A stretch of 62,115 bases of DNA, taken from contig CAUDNR010002201.1 of NCBI GenBank assembly GCA_958430865.1, positions 27,870 to 89,984 of the forward strand, given 5' to 3'. Position 1 is the stretch's first letter. Each line of letters opens with the position of its first letter. The translations under genes and the position numbers were made by a program. This stretch comes from Entrophospora sp. SA101. Lineage: Eukaryota > Glomeromycota > Glomeromycetes > Entrophosporales > Entrophosporaceae. The notes beneath the pieces were generated by a model. The model was not told the DNA's origin. It saw only the letters and a program-made list of their open reading frames with translations, and did no database searches. Of this stretch, positions 11,706 to 21,958 are shown in pieces.

Positions 11706-12927
11706 TTTCTTAAAGATCGATCCAAAATTTAAAGATTTATTTCAACGAAAGGATCTGCATAAATTTGGCCAATCAAATTTCTTCTAACAGTGCAGATCAT
11801 CTATAATCATTAATTGCTTATATATTAGTAACAATTGGTCAACTTCTTCAAAATACTAAAAACAAAAAAAATTATATCATTTTAAAAAATTTAACCGATA
11901 AGTTTTATTGTTCATGACTCAAGCCTCAAAACTTATCGGCTGGTTTTTTCTTAAACTGAAAATTGGCTGAGCCTTAGCATGTTGAAAATTCCGAATTTTG
12001 TTATACACTTAAGAAATTGAGACTAAGTAAATTTCGGGTGACAACTTTTTTTCATAGAATATTTTCTACAACATACATTGATTTATTTGATTTATTTATT
12101 TCCTTTTTTTTATTAATAAATAAAAGTTCTTTACAGCAAAAAAGTTTAACGGACATATTACATTAAAAGAAAATCATTACCAAATTTGGTTGTGAGATTC
12201 AAAATATTGTAACGCGAAAATTATTGTTGCACTTCTGAGCATAACTTTCAAATTTAAAAAATCTATGAAAAGAAAATTTGAGACAAATTTTTTTTTAGAT
12301 TAATAGACCCCCCTTTTTAAAGCTGAATTGAATGGTTGTGGGTTTTTTAAAATCTAATGTGTGGATCACATAATATTCCAAAAATTTTAACTTTTGAGTA
12401 TAAATGATCCGCACTGTATTAAATTAATAATTTCAAAATTATTTATCTCGAGAACCAGTGATTCAAATTTAATGAAACACGGCTCATTAGAATAATCTCA
12501 TAAATGAGATTCTAATAATAATAATTTAATGTCCACAGAATCAATAAATGGTGAGTTATTGTAATATTACGGTAAACCAAAATGTCTCAATGATCAGTGA
12601 TTTGAATTACATCTCATTAGACTCACCTCATCGAGAGAATTCGAATAATAGTTGTTTCAAAATAGCCAGATATTGACCAAGTTATGAGGATTTGAAGCTT
12701 TTAATCGATGTTCTGTATGTGTATGGTGTAATTTCGACCATTTCGACTTTTGATTCAACTTTGATCTCTTGGGTTGAAATATTTCGACTTTTGGGTTTCA
12801 ATTTCGACTTTATGTATAATACCCAATTCAGACCCGATTTGCAAATTGTAAAATGAAAAGGTTTGTGTTAAGTTTTGATTTTCCACATTTACTTCCTTTT
12901 ATAAATTTTTGAAAAACAACTTGTGAA
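11706..12927. other. Transposon debris, no gene
   Basis: A possible element end GATCCGCACTGTA at 12408-12419 matches in style the 3' terminus of the Tc1/mariner element at 13990 (CCCGCACTGTA), in the same orientation. Around 12730-12825 TTTCGACTTTTG recurs three times as a short direct repeat. No open frame of note. Confidence 0.4.
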
Positions 12928-13778
12928 ATGATGACTTCTAACCAAGAAGCTCAACGAAAAACCTTATTACATTTATAGAACAAGAGTGTATGTGACATCA
13001 AAGAAATACATAGATGGACAAACATACCCCTCTCTACTATATATGATAACCTTAAAAGGCTCAAAAATTCTGGTACAATACAGCACGCGGGTGGTAACAG
13101 TTGGCCGAGGAAGATTATAGGGAATGCCTCAAAGGCATTGAGGTAATATATTCGTAGGGATTCCTCTATTTCAACAAGAACTTTAGCAACAAAGTTAGCA
13201 AATACAGGTGTAGAGATATCCTATCGAACAATTGGGAGACATTTAACCAATACTGGATACTTAAAAAAACTTACAAAAATGACACCAATGCTCACTGCCG
13301 GACACAAACAAAAATGGGTAGAATGGGCTAAAGAGCATCTTAATGACAATTGAAAGAAGATGTTATTTTCAGATGAGACAGCCTTCCAACTCTTCCAAAA
13401 TACAGTAGAGCGGTAGTATAAACATGGACAGCAAATTCGTCCTATGCCTGAAGATCAGACAAAAATTTTCGCATGGACGTGTTGCTTTAAAGGAATAATG
13501 GATGCCAAATTCTATGTAGATATTCTCTGCAGACATGTCCCAGAAATCAGGCAGATGTTGGGAAATAGATAGTAATCTCAGCAGGACAACAACCCGAATC
13601 ATACAAGTCACGTTGCCAAAGCCTTTTACAGGAGAACATGCCTGAGGTTATGGACTGGCCACCCAACAATCCTGACTTGAATCCTATTGAAAATCTCTGG
13701 AGCATTGTTAAGGGGAATGTTAAGAGGCATATGCCAAAAAATCAGGACGAATTGGAACGATTTATGATGGAGGGGTGA
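12928..13778 (+). pseudogene. Tc1/mariner transposase, decayed
   Basis: Reading across breaks gives a full-length Tc1-type transposase: an N-terminal HTH (KEIHRWTNIPLSTIYDNL), a second HTH region (KLANTGVEISYRTIGRHL), the first catalytic Asp in LFSDETAFQLF, the second in QQDNNPNH, and the third acidic residue in NNPDLNPIENLWSIVK. At least four in-frame stops (after HL near 12976, after KALR near 13143, after HLNDN near 13350, after GNR near 13572) and one frameshift near 13610-13630 inactivate it. The 3' terminal repeat is seen at about 13965-13990; the matching 5' end was not found. Confidence 0.9.
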
Positions 13779-13964
13779 GGAAATATCCTCGAATTCACTA
13801 TAATAAGTTTAGTAGGATCAATGAAATGGCATTGTGAGCTTGTGATTGAAAAAAATGGCGAAAGAATACCTTATTAAAACATATTAATAAAATCAGCTAG
13901 TTTTAGCTTCCAATGATAGTAATTTTGTTCACCAGTCGTTGTATAATGGTCAATTTTATAATTC

Positions 13965-13990
13965 TGATTTTTTTTGTCCCGCACTGTATA
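13965..13990. repeat. 3' terminal inverted repeat of the Tc1/mariner copy
   Basis: The plus strand ends TTTTTTTTGTCCCGCACTGTA, the usual form of a Tc1/mariner end (TACAGTGCGGGACAAAA in reverse). A left partner in inverted orientation is not visible, so the element is probably 5'-truncated. Confidence 0.55.
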
Positions 13991-14299
13991 TTGTTGTAGA
14001 AAGAGATGGTGTAAGTGAATCTTTAGAAAATGCAGCATATAAAGCAAATACACAATCACTTGTTAATTTTTGGGATAAATATGAGATATTATTAAAAGAA
14101 TTGTGCAGGAATTATATAGATCATTCAATTCAAAGGCTTTTATGACTTGTGGTATCCAGAGGTATTTGATTTTGATGCAATTCCTGAAATTTCACCTCCA
14201 CCAAATTATGTAGAATATTTGTTTGGTTTGGGATTTTTAGAAGTTTCGAAACAGTTTAGGAATAACATTTTTATTAAATATAAATTCTTGAAATAATTA
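13991..14299 (+). other. Open fragments directly after the Tc1 end
   Basis: A frame continues from the element end to 14145 (GVSESLENAAYKANTQSL, LVNFWDKYEILLKELCRNY) and a second frame follows (about 14160-14260). They read like protein but match nothing I know. They could be the remains of a gene into which the transposon inserted. Confidence 0.35.
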
Positions 14300-14469
14300 A
14301 TATTTCCATGTTGATTATTTGATTATTATTTTCAAGTTTCCCGTGATTTAAAGTTAAATATTATCACATTATATGGTGACAATACAATTGTGATGTTTAT
14401 AATTTTATCCCTGTAATGTTTGCTATTATTACCTCATTTTGTCATTTTGCAATTTTCAACCACAAGATT

Positions 14470-15080
14470 ATGAATGTTCTTGTGGACCAGAGTGGGGCTT
14501 ATATCTTTTATGCTTATTTACTTTACCATGAATAGAATCCCTTTCACTTTTTCCAAGCATATCAATATAATCTACTTATGTCTGTCTATAATTTGACCAT
14601 TTTTGGGTTATATCCAATCATGAAGGTTCTCACTCCTAAATGGTGCCAGTGCCTCTATTCTCTCCAACCACCGAAAATTTAGGATCTTGGATATCAACCT
14701 TAATTTCAAGTGGTTTAATGATACATAAGCAAAATTCACCAAGATGTTTTAATCCAGGTATTTTTTCACCTTTGAGAAATGAGTAATGTCCACTTGCTCT
14801 TCCCCAATCTGTTGATCTAATGTTGATTGACTGTGATTTGACTTTTTAGAACTGTTGTATGTGAAATTGAAATATTATGGAGTGGGGTGAAATTCTGATT
14901 GGCTAATTTGAATTTCACACATGTAAATTTGAATTTCACATATGTGAATTGCAAATTCACATAATTTCATTTTCACGTACAACAGACTAAAACTTTTCTT
15001 TTTTTGTAGCAATATCTGAATCACGAATACCATAAGAACCAATTGGAAACCATGGTCTTCAAATTTTTCAGACTTATTAT
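14470..15080 (-). pseudogene. Unrecognised gene remnant interrupted by a MITE
   Basis: Minus-strand frames read PWFPIGSYGIRDSDIA (about 15000-15055), then after the element at 14852-14985, RSTDWGRASGHYSF, GEKIPGLKHLGEFCLCII and KVDIQDPKFSVVGENRGTG (about 14640-14820), then DYIDMLGKSERDSIHGKVN with KHKRYKPHSGPQEHS (about 14470-14570) in a shifted frame. Stops and shifts separate the blocks. No family is recognised. Confidence 0.4.
14852..14985. repeat. MITE family B, copy 2 (clear terminal inverted repeats)
   Basis: The left end CTGTTGTATGTGAAATTGAA and the right end, reverse-complemented, CTGTTGTACGTGAAAATGAA are inverted repeats. The body has repeated AATTTCACA/TGTGAAATT motifs and ATTGGCTAATTTGAATTTC. 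It lies inside a minus-strand gene remnant. Confidence 0.65.
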
Positions 15081-15089
15081 CTCAAATTT

Positions 15090-15531
15090 TTTTTATTTTT
15101 CACATCAATATTAAGTGCTGCCAAACATTTGGTATATGTCCAATGAGCAGTACCAACCCCAAATTAAGATAAAGCATGATTTTAAGAGCTTTCCTGAGTG
15201 GAGGCTTTTAGAATGAGAAGCTGTGTCCTTGCTTTTAGAAAAGTATGATGAAATTACATCTTCTTTAAAACTCTTTTATATGCCATCTGGTAAAAAGGGG
15301 ATATGATTTAAATCATAAGGTGTTAGTTAGTTTGAATCAATTGTAACTCATGATCCAAGAGCTAGTTTTTTTAAAGAGCCATCCCATTGGTTTGGATGAC
15401 TAGTGGTCTTTGAAGATAACCAACACCAGTTCATGTGAGTTTTTGAGTGAACTCACTCCAGAATGGCTTACATTTAAAGAAATTGGTTACAATGATGAGT
15501 CACAGCCAACTGAGGAAGATTGCATATAATT
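15090..15531 (+). pseudogene. Plus-strand coding remnant, unknown family
   Basis: Scattered frames read ITSSLKLFYMPSGKKG, FESIVTHDPRASFFKE and, at the end, ELTPEWLTFKEIGYNDESQ followed closely by a stop at about 15529. Stops and shifts separate them. The order on one strand suggests a single decayed gene. Not recognised. Confidence 0.35.
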
Positions 15532-15750
15532 CTTAAAATTCTTTTTTTAATTACTTTAATATAAGGAATTTATCATTTTATAATTAAAAAAAAAAAAAAA
15601 AAATTAAAAATAAAAAAGAACTTTGAATATATTTTTTTTAATTGTCTTAAATAAAAATCTAGTTATTTTCAATTTCTGGTGGATATTTATCTGCCTGTGA
15701 CATACCACGGCACATACAAAAACCCTTTGCTGGATAACCAGTGAGTGCAT
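15532..15750. other. Spacer with homopolymer A tract
   Basis: Contains an A tract at about 15585-15602 and the presumed 3' flank of the Tctex-type gene. Nothing else is seen. Confidence 0.4.
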
Positions 15751-16507
15751 TCATACACATAATCCCCAAACATTAACAATGACATACATACTATTTGTAT
15801 CATGTCTATAAGTTGTACTTCCTAATGATTATTTTTTAGAATGAAAAAAAAAAAAAGAATTTAGAAAATTTTACAAGATTTAAGATTTAGATGCAGACTT
15901 TTGATTATTATTGCCATCATATCTTGAATCCCAATAACAAGTAGTTGTGGCATGTATTCCAGCTTCATTCTTTTCAAAAATTGTGCATGTTATTAAAATT
16001 GTAATTTTAGATTTAGATTTAGATTCTTTATTTCTTTTTTTTTTTTGATTAATTCAAAAAACAATCTTTATCAATATATTTAAAAGATTTATTTAATGAT
16101 GATAATTTCTTTAATGTTTGTTCAACTATTGTAGAATTCCAATGAGATATTCTACTGTGAAGATATGCTGAACCTTGTAAAATTGTTTTTTCTACTATCT
16201 GATAATGATGTGATATTCAGAAGAACAAGACATTGCGATGATAGTAAGTGGCAGTGACAGCAACAGTAGCAGCAGTGGTGATAATAGTAATAATAATAAT
16301 AATAATACATCATTTTACCTCCGATTATATTTTTAATTTCTTCCTCATTAAAAATTCTCTTGGGATCCTTAACTGGTATATTCTAATGTATCGTAGACAT
16401 AAATATAAATTATAGTGATTATAATATACCAAGTTATCAATCATTAAACAAACCTCAGTGCCATTATCATCATTTTCTTCAAATTTTGGTTATTCTTCCT
16501 CTGACAT
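15751..16507 (-). pseudogene. Tctex-type dynein light chain, probably broken
   Basis: Tctex1-type light chains bind cargo and dynein intermediate chain. Minus-strand pieces in order: MSEEE, stop, PKFEENDDNG (16453-16507); NIPVKDPKRIFNEEEIKNIIG; IVEKTILQGSAYLHSRISHW with TIVEQTLKKLSSLNKSFKYI; ITCTIFEKNEAGIHATTTCY ending WDSRYDG; and a last exon (15751-15821) with GSTTYRHDTNSMYVIVNVWG. These follow the family from start to end. Two defects are seen: an in-frame TAA at codon 6 after the only sensible ATG, and no usable splice pair between KSFKYI and ITCTIFEK. The WDSRYDG/GSTTYR junction works only with a GC donor. Either a recent pseudogene or a gene with an unusual structure; I favour the former. 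Confidence 0.65.
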
Positions 16508-16771
16508 TTTATTAATTAAATATTAAAATAAATATGTACGTATGAGGTTCACATGAAAAAACTCGCCCCTGTTGCACAGACCACTAACAAATATATATTA
16601 CACAAATTTTTTTTATTTATCTCTATAATCTTTAAATAATTTTAAATTAACTGAAAAAGAGGAAAAAAATTATAATTACAAGAGAAGGATTCATTAAAAA
16701 GTTATTATATCATTATTAATAAATACTTTTAAATATTATATATAACTATGCATTATATATTTATATATAAA
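16508..16771. other. Spacer between the Tctex-type gene and the G-alpha 3' end
   Basis: AT-rich spacer holding the 5' flank of the Tctex-type gene and the 3' flank of the G-alpha gene, both on the minus strand. No open frame. Confidence 0.4.
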
Positions 16772-18308
16772 TCATAGTACTAAATCTCGTAAATTTTGTG
16801 TTAAAATAATATCAGTTACACTTCCCATTATATGTCTTAATAGATTTGTGTCTGTTGCATCTGTGAAATGTGGATAAATTTCTTTTTTTTCACTACGATT
16901 AAGTCTTTGAAATTTTTTTTTAAAAAAATGTGTTGTCTGTTTAAAATTTTGATTATCATCTAAAAATGTAAATTTCCATTTAACAAAATTAATTTTTTTT
17001 TTTGGAAATAATAATAATTAAATATTAAAATTACCTAGAAAATCAGGAAAATATTTTTTGACAGGTGAAACTTTAATCTTTTCCCTAAAAATATCTATTT
17101 TATTTAGAAACAATATCATTGATGTATTTACAAACCATGGTGAATTACAAATTGAATTGAATAACATTAATGCTTCTTGCATTTGATTCTTTCGAATAAA
17201 TATTAAAAAATTAAAATTATTAAAAAATTTAAAAAAATTTTCTAAAAATATATATAAATTTCAACAACATACTGAATCTTTATCTTCTACCAAACATTGA
17301 TCATATCCACTAATGGCAACTAAAAATAATACTGCTGTAACATCTTCAAAACAATGTATCCATTTCTTTCTTTCTGTTCTTTGTCCACCAACATCAAACA
17401 TTCTTTTTGATTATTGCAACATATAAATTGATTATTTAATTAATATGCAAAAAATAATAGTAATGCTCATAATAATAAAATTTATTTACCTGTATGTTAA
17501 TGGACCTAAATGAAATACAGTTTCTACTATACCAGATGTTTTCATTCTACATCTTAGGATGTCTTGATCAGTTGGAATATATGATGAAGAAAATACTCTA
17601 TCCAAAGAATCGAAAAAACTTATTTTATACATGTAATAATAATATTATTATTTATTATTTACTTAAATATTTAAATAAATTTATAGTTATAAATTATAAT
17701 TACTAATTCATATTATCATGTAATGCGTATTGATGTCCCCTTTCATAACATTGTCGTACACCAGGATCCGCCCATAGTGATTTTAAAGGTTCAAAATAAA
17801 TAATCGGAAATGGCTGACCTTTGGTAATACTTGGTGTCTCATTGAATAATGTAATATATTCCTAAAAAAATGGTAATAATAGTAAATGATATAAACTAAT
17901 AATATATAATAAATATCATACTAATAGATTCAATTATTTACCATATTATCACTATTATCAAGTGGTATTTTAAGATATTCCATTGCCTCAATTACTAATT
18001 TCATTGATTGCATTATATTAAGAAACACAATTGATCTAAATGTTTCTATCTCTGCAGGGTTAAATCCTGCCGCATGAATTAATTTCATTTGTTTTAATAT
18101 TGTGCTTTTGCCAGATTCCCCAGCACCTAATTAAATAATTAAAATAACTTAAAAAAATTTCATTTTTTCCCAAAAAAAATGTTTTTGTTTTATTTTTTTT
18201 ACCTAGCAAGAGTAACTTTACTTCAGTCTTTAATCTTTTTTCATCTTGTTTTAATTGTTTAGTAATTACTTTATTTATAGGATCATTCGTAGACATACAA
18301 CCACCCAT
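16772..18308 (-). CDS. Heterotrimeric G-protein alpha subunit
   Basis: Membrane GTPase relaying GPCR signals. Exons (minus): 18203-18308, 17942-18126, 17704-17861, 17490-17618, 17273-17402, 17035-17188, 16772-16959; 349 aa, all GT-AG. Visible motifs in order: MGGCMS with Gly2 for N-myristoylation and Cys4 for palmitoylation; P-loop GAGESGKST assembled over intron 1; helical domain; switch [10 protein letters not shown] with the catalytic Arg; switch [14 protein letters not shown] with the catalytic Gln; NKID in FLNKIDIF; and TDAT in place of the usual TCAT base-contact motif. The C-terminus ends LRDLVL with no Cys at -4, so it lacks a pertussis-toxin ADP-ribosylation site, as in group III-type fungal alphas. 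The MGGCMS start is unambiguous. It is a full-length, apparently functional gene. Confidence 0.96.
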
Positions 18309-19907
18309 TTTCTTCTATATACATCTAATAATATAAAGGAATGTTTAAAGGAATGTTTGGTGCTTTAGATACGAGAATAAGAAATATTGCAAGTGAAAGA
18401 AAATAATTCCAGGGGGTCAACTAAATTACAATTAATGATAATTTAGCTTTCTTAATAAATGCATATTTTTATTAGTCGTGGGACGTTGCAGATCAAATGT
18501 CATATAAACGTTACACGAATAAAATCAAAAAAAAATCTGTTTTTCATATAGCAAGCGATTTTCAACCATAATAAAAATTTTAGAGCCAACTAGAACTTTC
18601 TAACAGCAGTTAAAAGAAAAGGTTGGCTTAAATATTGGTTATTCTATGCTAGGTCATAAGCATTCCTTTTTTCACACTTATTTTAAGATTTTCTTCCAAC
18701 TAGTATGCAGACTAAAACAAATTCAGCGGCAACAATTGTGCATAATTAAAACCGTTAATAAATCATTAATGAAACTTTAATCAAATCTTTCTTTTCTTTA
18801 ACTGACATTTTGTTAATAGCCATCCTTGAAAGAAGTCCATTACACGAATTCATTTTTGTTTGAAAATATTAAATAGATATCACAAAGTTAATGAATTTGC
18901 TTGATACAATTTTCTAATTCATCCAGTGATATATATATATTATCAGGTAAAATGTTTCATTATAAAAAAAAATTAATATCTTTCTATAAACAAATTCTAA
19001 ATATTTAAAGCTTGGAAATTAGAACTTACTATTGCATTAATTATTATTATGTAAAAAAAATTAAGTCCAAAGATTTAATTGTGCATATCCGAATTTCTTA
19101 TAAAACTTATAGAGCTGGTAGACCAACTTCACATTAAGATTTTCTTCGAGTTTTATTTGTTTACCCTGGCAAAAAATATGTCAAAATAAAGGGTTTTCCA
19201 TATATTTTGATGTTTTATAATTCAAGGAACAATCTGGTTAAATCGGGTAGGTTTGTGTATACTAGAGTGATTTTTTTCTTCGATTTTACATATAAATTAT
19301 GCACGAAGATCATTAATTTTTCAAGAATTACTAGAAGTACTTTTCAGTATTTGTGTGAAGAATTTATTCCTATTTGCAAAGAAAAAACAATAATAATAGT
19401 GATAATATAGCATTTTGGAAACAAATACACTGATACACCAATGATTGCATTTATTATGTTTTTTTTTTGTTTTTTAGCTTAATGGAGTACTATTATTTAT
19501 TCTTCCTCATCTGAGGAGGAGGAGGATTTGGCGAGTAAAGAAATGCATAATAAAAGTAATTTAATTTTCCCATTTCAGATATTTTCAAGGTTGTACAGTA
19601 CAAATCGAAATTTTAATTTCTTGAGGATAAATTTATTAATCAAATCAAATCAAACTTTAATTTCTGAGGACGCCCATTGTTTACAATTAAATATACCACG
19701 TGATTCTCCCTATCCTTAAAATTGTGATTTTTTTGCCATATGATGTATTGTGTAACCGAACTCCACCCTTAAAAAAAGTTTAATTTTTCAAATAATAATA
19801 ATATAAATGGTACGTATGATCCGTCAACAATGTTCTTTTGTGGAATTCAGATTAATTGCCAAAATTATAAAATTCTCTCAAAAAAAAATTGAAATATTTG
19901 ATTCATT
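18309..19907. other. Intergenic, no gene recognised
   Basis: AT-rich. An open frame at 19207-19410 and a nearby fragment (SYKTYRAGRPTSH, about 19098-19137) have no recognisable domain. A short palindrome TCCTCATCTGAGGAGGA lies at about 19504-19520. The 5' part should hold the G-alpha promoter. Confidence 0.4.
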
Positions 19908-20611
19908 ATGAGTGGAAAGGAAATCGGAATAATCATACTGTTTATCATATATTTAGGCGGAGCAACAATAAGCGGTGTTTGGCAATTACTTGGTTGGATT
20001 TATAGAAGTTATTATTATGCCGAACCTTCGACTGAAAATATCCGAAACATTCTTATTGTGAGGAGAACAGGCAGTGGCAAATCGGCATTGGCAAATGTTC
20101 TGTTAGGTAAAGAGAAATTTACTGAAGTGGGTGGGTCTATTAGTGGAACCAAAAGTATGTAAAAAGAATTTTTTGAGTACGAGGGAAATCGTTATTGCAT
20201 AATCGATACAATTGGGGCAGGAGACACTTCCGGGTTATCTGACAAAGAAATATATACAAGAGTATTGGAGGAAACGGAATCAAACAAGCATTTTTTGTTT
20301 ACAAATGCCGTTTCACCAAGGAGCAAATAGAAGCTTTCAAGTTGTTTAAAAAGCCCCTTCTCGTTAAGTATATGTCAAAGTTAACCTCCTATTTAACTAT
20401 TGTTTGTACAAATCTTCCCGAATTTGAAGATAAAGAAAAATGCAAAGAAGACAGGGAAAAACTGCTCGCGGAGAACAAAGATATTGCTGAGATAATTAGG
20501 GATTTTAATATCATCCATGTCAATAATCCACCGCCAGGTTATGGGTATATGGTGGGAAAAGCCCGAGAACATTCAAGACAAAAATTGCTTAATCACTTGA
20601 AATGTTTGTAA
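19908..20611 (+). pseudogene. AIG1/IMAP-like GTPase, broken
   Basis: The frame opens with a hydrophobic helix (EIGIIILFIIYLGGATISGVW, residues 4-24 approximately), then NIRNILIVRRTGSGKSALAN with a G1 P-loop, SGTKSM, a stop at 20160, and in the same frame EFFEYEGNRYCIIDTIGAGD (G3 region with DTIG) up to about 20325. A frame change then leads to LTSYLTIVCTNLPEFED (the G4-side strand of AIG1 GTPases) and the C-terminal helices, stop at 20609-20611. The P-loop has Arg where AIG1 proteins have Gly (GRTGSGKS is usual). One nonsense codon plus a stop or shift near 20328 inactivate it. The family is commonly expanded in these fungi. Confidence 0.72.
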
Positions 20612-20979
20612 ATAGGAACATGATAATTACAGTCGTTATTTTAGTATTCATCATATGATCAAAAGAAATAATTTTTGGTGAAGATTTATTTTCCTTGGTT
20701 AAAACTTGTAATTATAGTTTTTTTTTTATTAGTGAGACATTTCTTAACTCTATTTTTTGTTGAAAACTTGGTGCAAATATTTTATCCTTTATTTAGAATT
20801 TTACACTTGAGCCTATAAAGCTTCAGAATCAAGATTAAAATAAATCATATAACGTTCTGTATATCTCTTTTCAAACATAAGTATTCCATTAATATAACTT
20901 TAACTTTGTTTTCAGGAGTTCGCATACTAATAGAAGTGACTCCAGGAAGTCATGCAATTTTTCTGATACTTAAATAGAT

Positions 20980-21600
20980 CATAGTAAAATACATTCACTT
21001 TTATGGAATTCTCAAGACCTGAAATCCAATTTACAAATCAATCTAATGAATGTTAAGGCTGGATATCAGCACATGATATGGATTTTTTTTTCCAGATCCT
21101 TGGCGTATACGTAGCATCCGTCACAAGCTTCAAAACAAATATTACATACCCATTGTTCTCTTGAAATATTGCAATGTTATGAATTTCCAGGAATGAAAAA
21201 TACTTGATTGTATTGTATTACACATAATGCTTTTTTTTTTGGATTTTATTATCATGTTGTTGTTTCTAGAGTTAGAACCACGAAGCTTGCATGTCAATTA
21301 AAATAATCGGCACAAACTCCATATTAAAATTATACCTGTCCGCCCATGGGAGTAAGCATTTACTTCCCATGTTCCAAAAGGTCGTCAAGAAATCTTTCCC
21401 TTTGAGATCAGAATCTGGTATAATAAAAACTCCTTCATCACCACTATTATTGAACATATGGGATTACTCCTCGCTATTCCCTTCTTCACCTTGTAACACG
21501 AATATTACCTTCATTGCATTCATTCTCTCTGATCCTCCCTCTTCCTTCCAACTAAACCATCATCATTTTCAACTAAACTTGAATTTTATTGAATTGAATT
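20980..21600 (-). pseudogene. Unrecognised minus-strand gene remnant with Cys-rich segment
   Basis: The minus strand reads MNAMKVIFVLQGEEGNSEE, stop, then without frame change FNNSGDEGVFIIPDSDLKG with FWNMGSKCLLPWADRYNF to a stop at 21272. Downstream (about 21080-21165) another frame has EQWVCNICFEACDGCYVY, a Cys-rich run (CxxC and CxxC) that looks zinc-binding. Stops between the blocks indicate decay. Family not recognised; the plus-strand frame at 21291-21683 is a shadow of this. Confidence 0.4.
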
Positions 21601-21863
21601 TATTTATTCTTGTTCGTGTTGATTGTGAAATTTGCTTTATAAGAGGAATAGATAAGATGGATAATAAAAAAACAAGTGTTTAATAATAAATATTATAAAA
21701 TATAATGAATGTATTAGTATTTTTTTATAAAAAAATAAAGGTATTGATTTTATGAAAAAAAAAATTATTGTTACAAAGAGACCTTTCTTTTAATTGATCG
21801 AATTAAAAAAACAAACATATCTCTTTCCTTTTATGAGTAAAAATCATTATTTTATTAAATAAT

Positions 21864-21958
21864 TACAGTCAAACATCTTTTCAACGAATTTTGCTATATA
21901 AATTACGCGGTTAGTACGATTATGTACCATAGATTCGTTGAAACGAGGTTTGCCTGTA
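21864..21958. repeat. Short MITE, TACAGTCAAAC family
   Basis: A 95-bp element: the left end TACAGTCAAACATCTTTTCA and the right end read in reverse TACAGGCAAACCTCGTTTCA, both followed by ACGAAT. The centre has no coding capacity. It is bounded by TA, the target of Tc1/mariner elements. A second copy is at 27637-27706 and a relative at 54-233. Confidence 0.75.

Noticed and set aside
17494..17706. 70-codon plus-strand frame
   Set aside because: Antisense shadow of G-alpha exons 3 and 4 and their intron.
21291..21683. 130-codon plus-strand frame
   Set aside because: Its opposite strand reads far more protein-like; composition here is Ser/Pro/Phe-rich as expected of a shadow.
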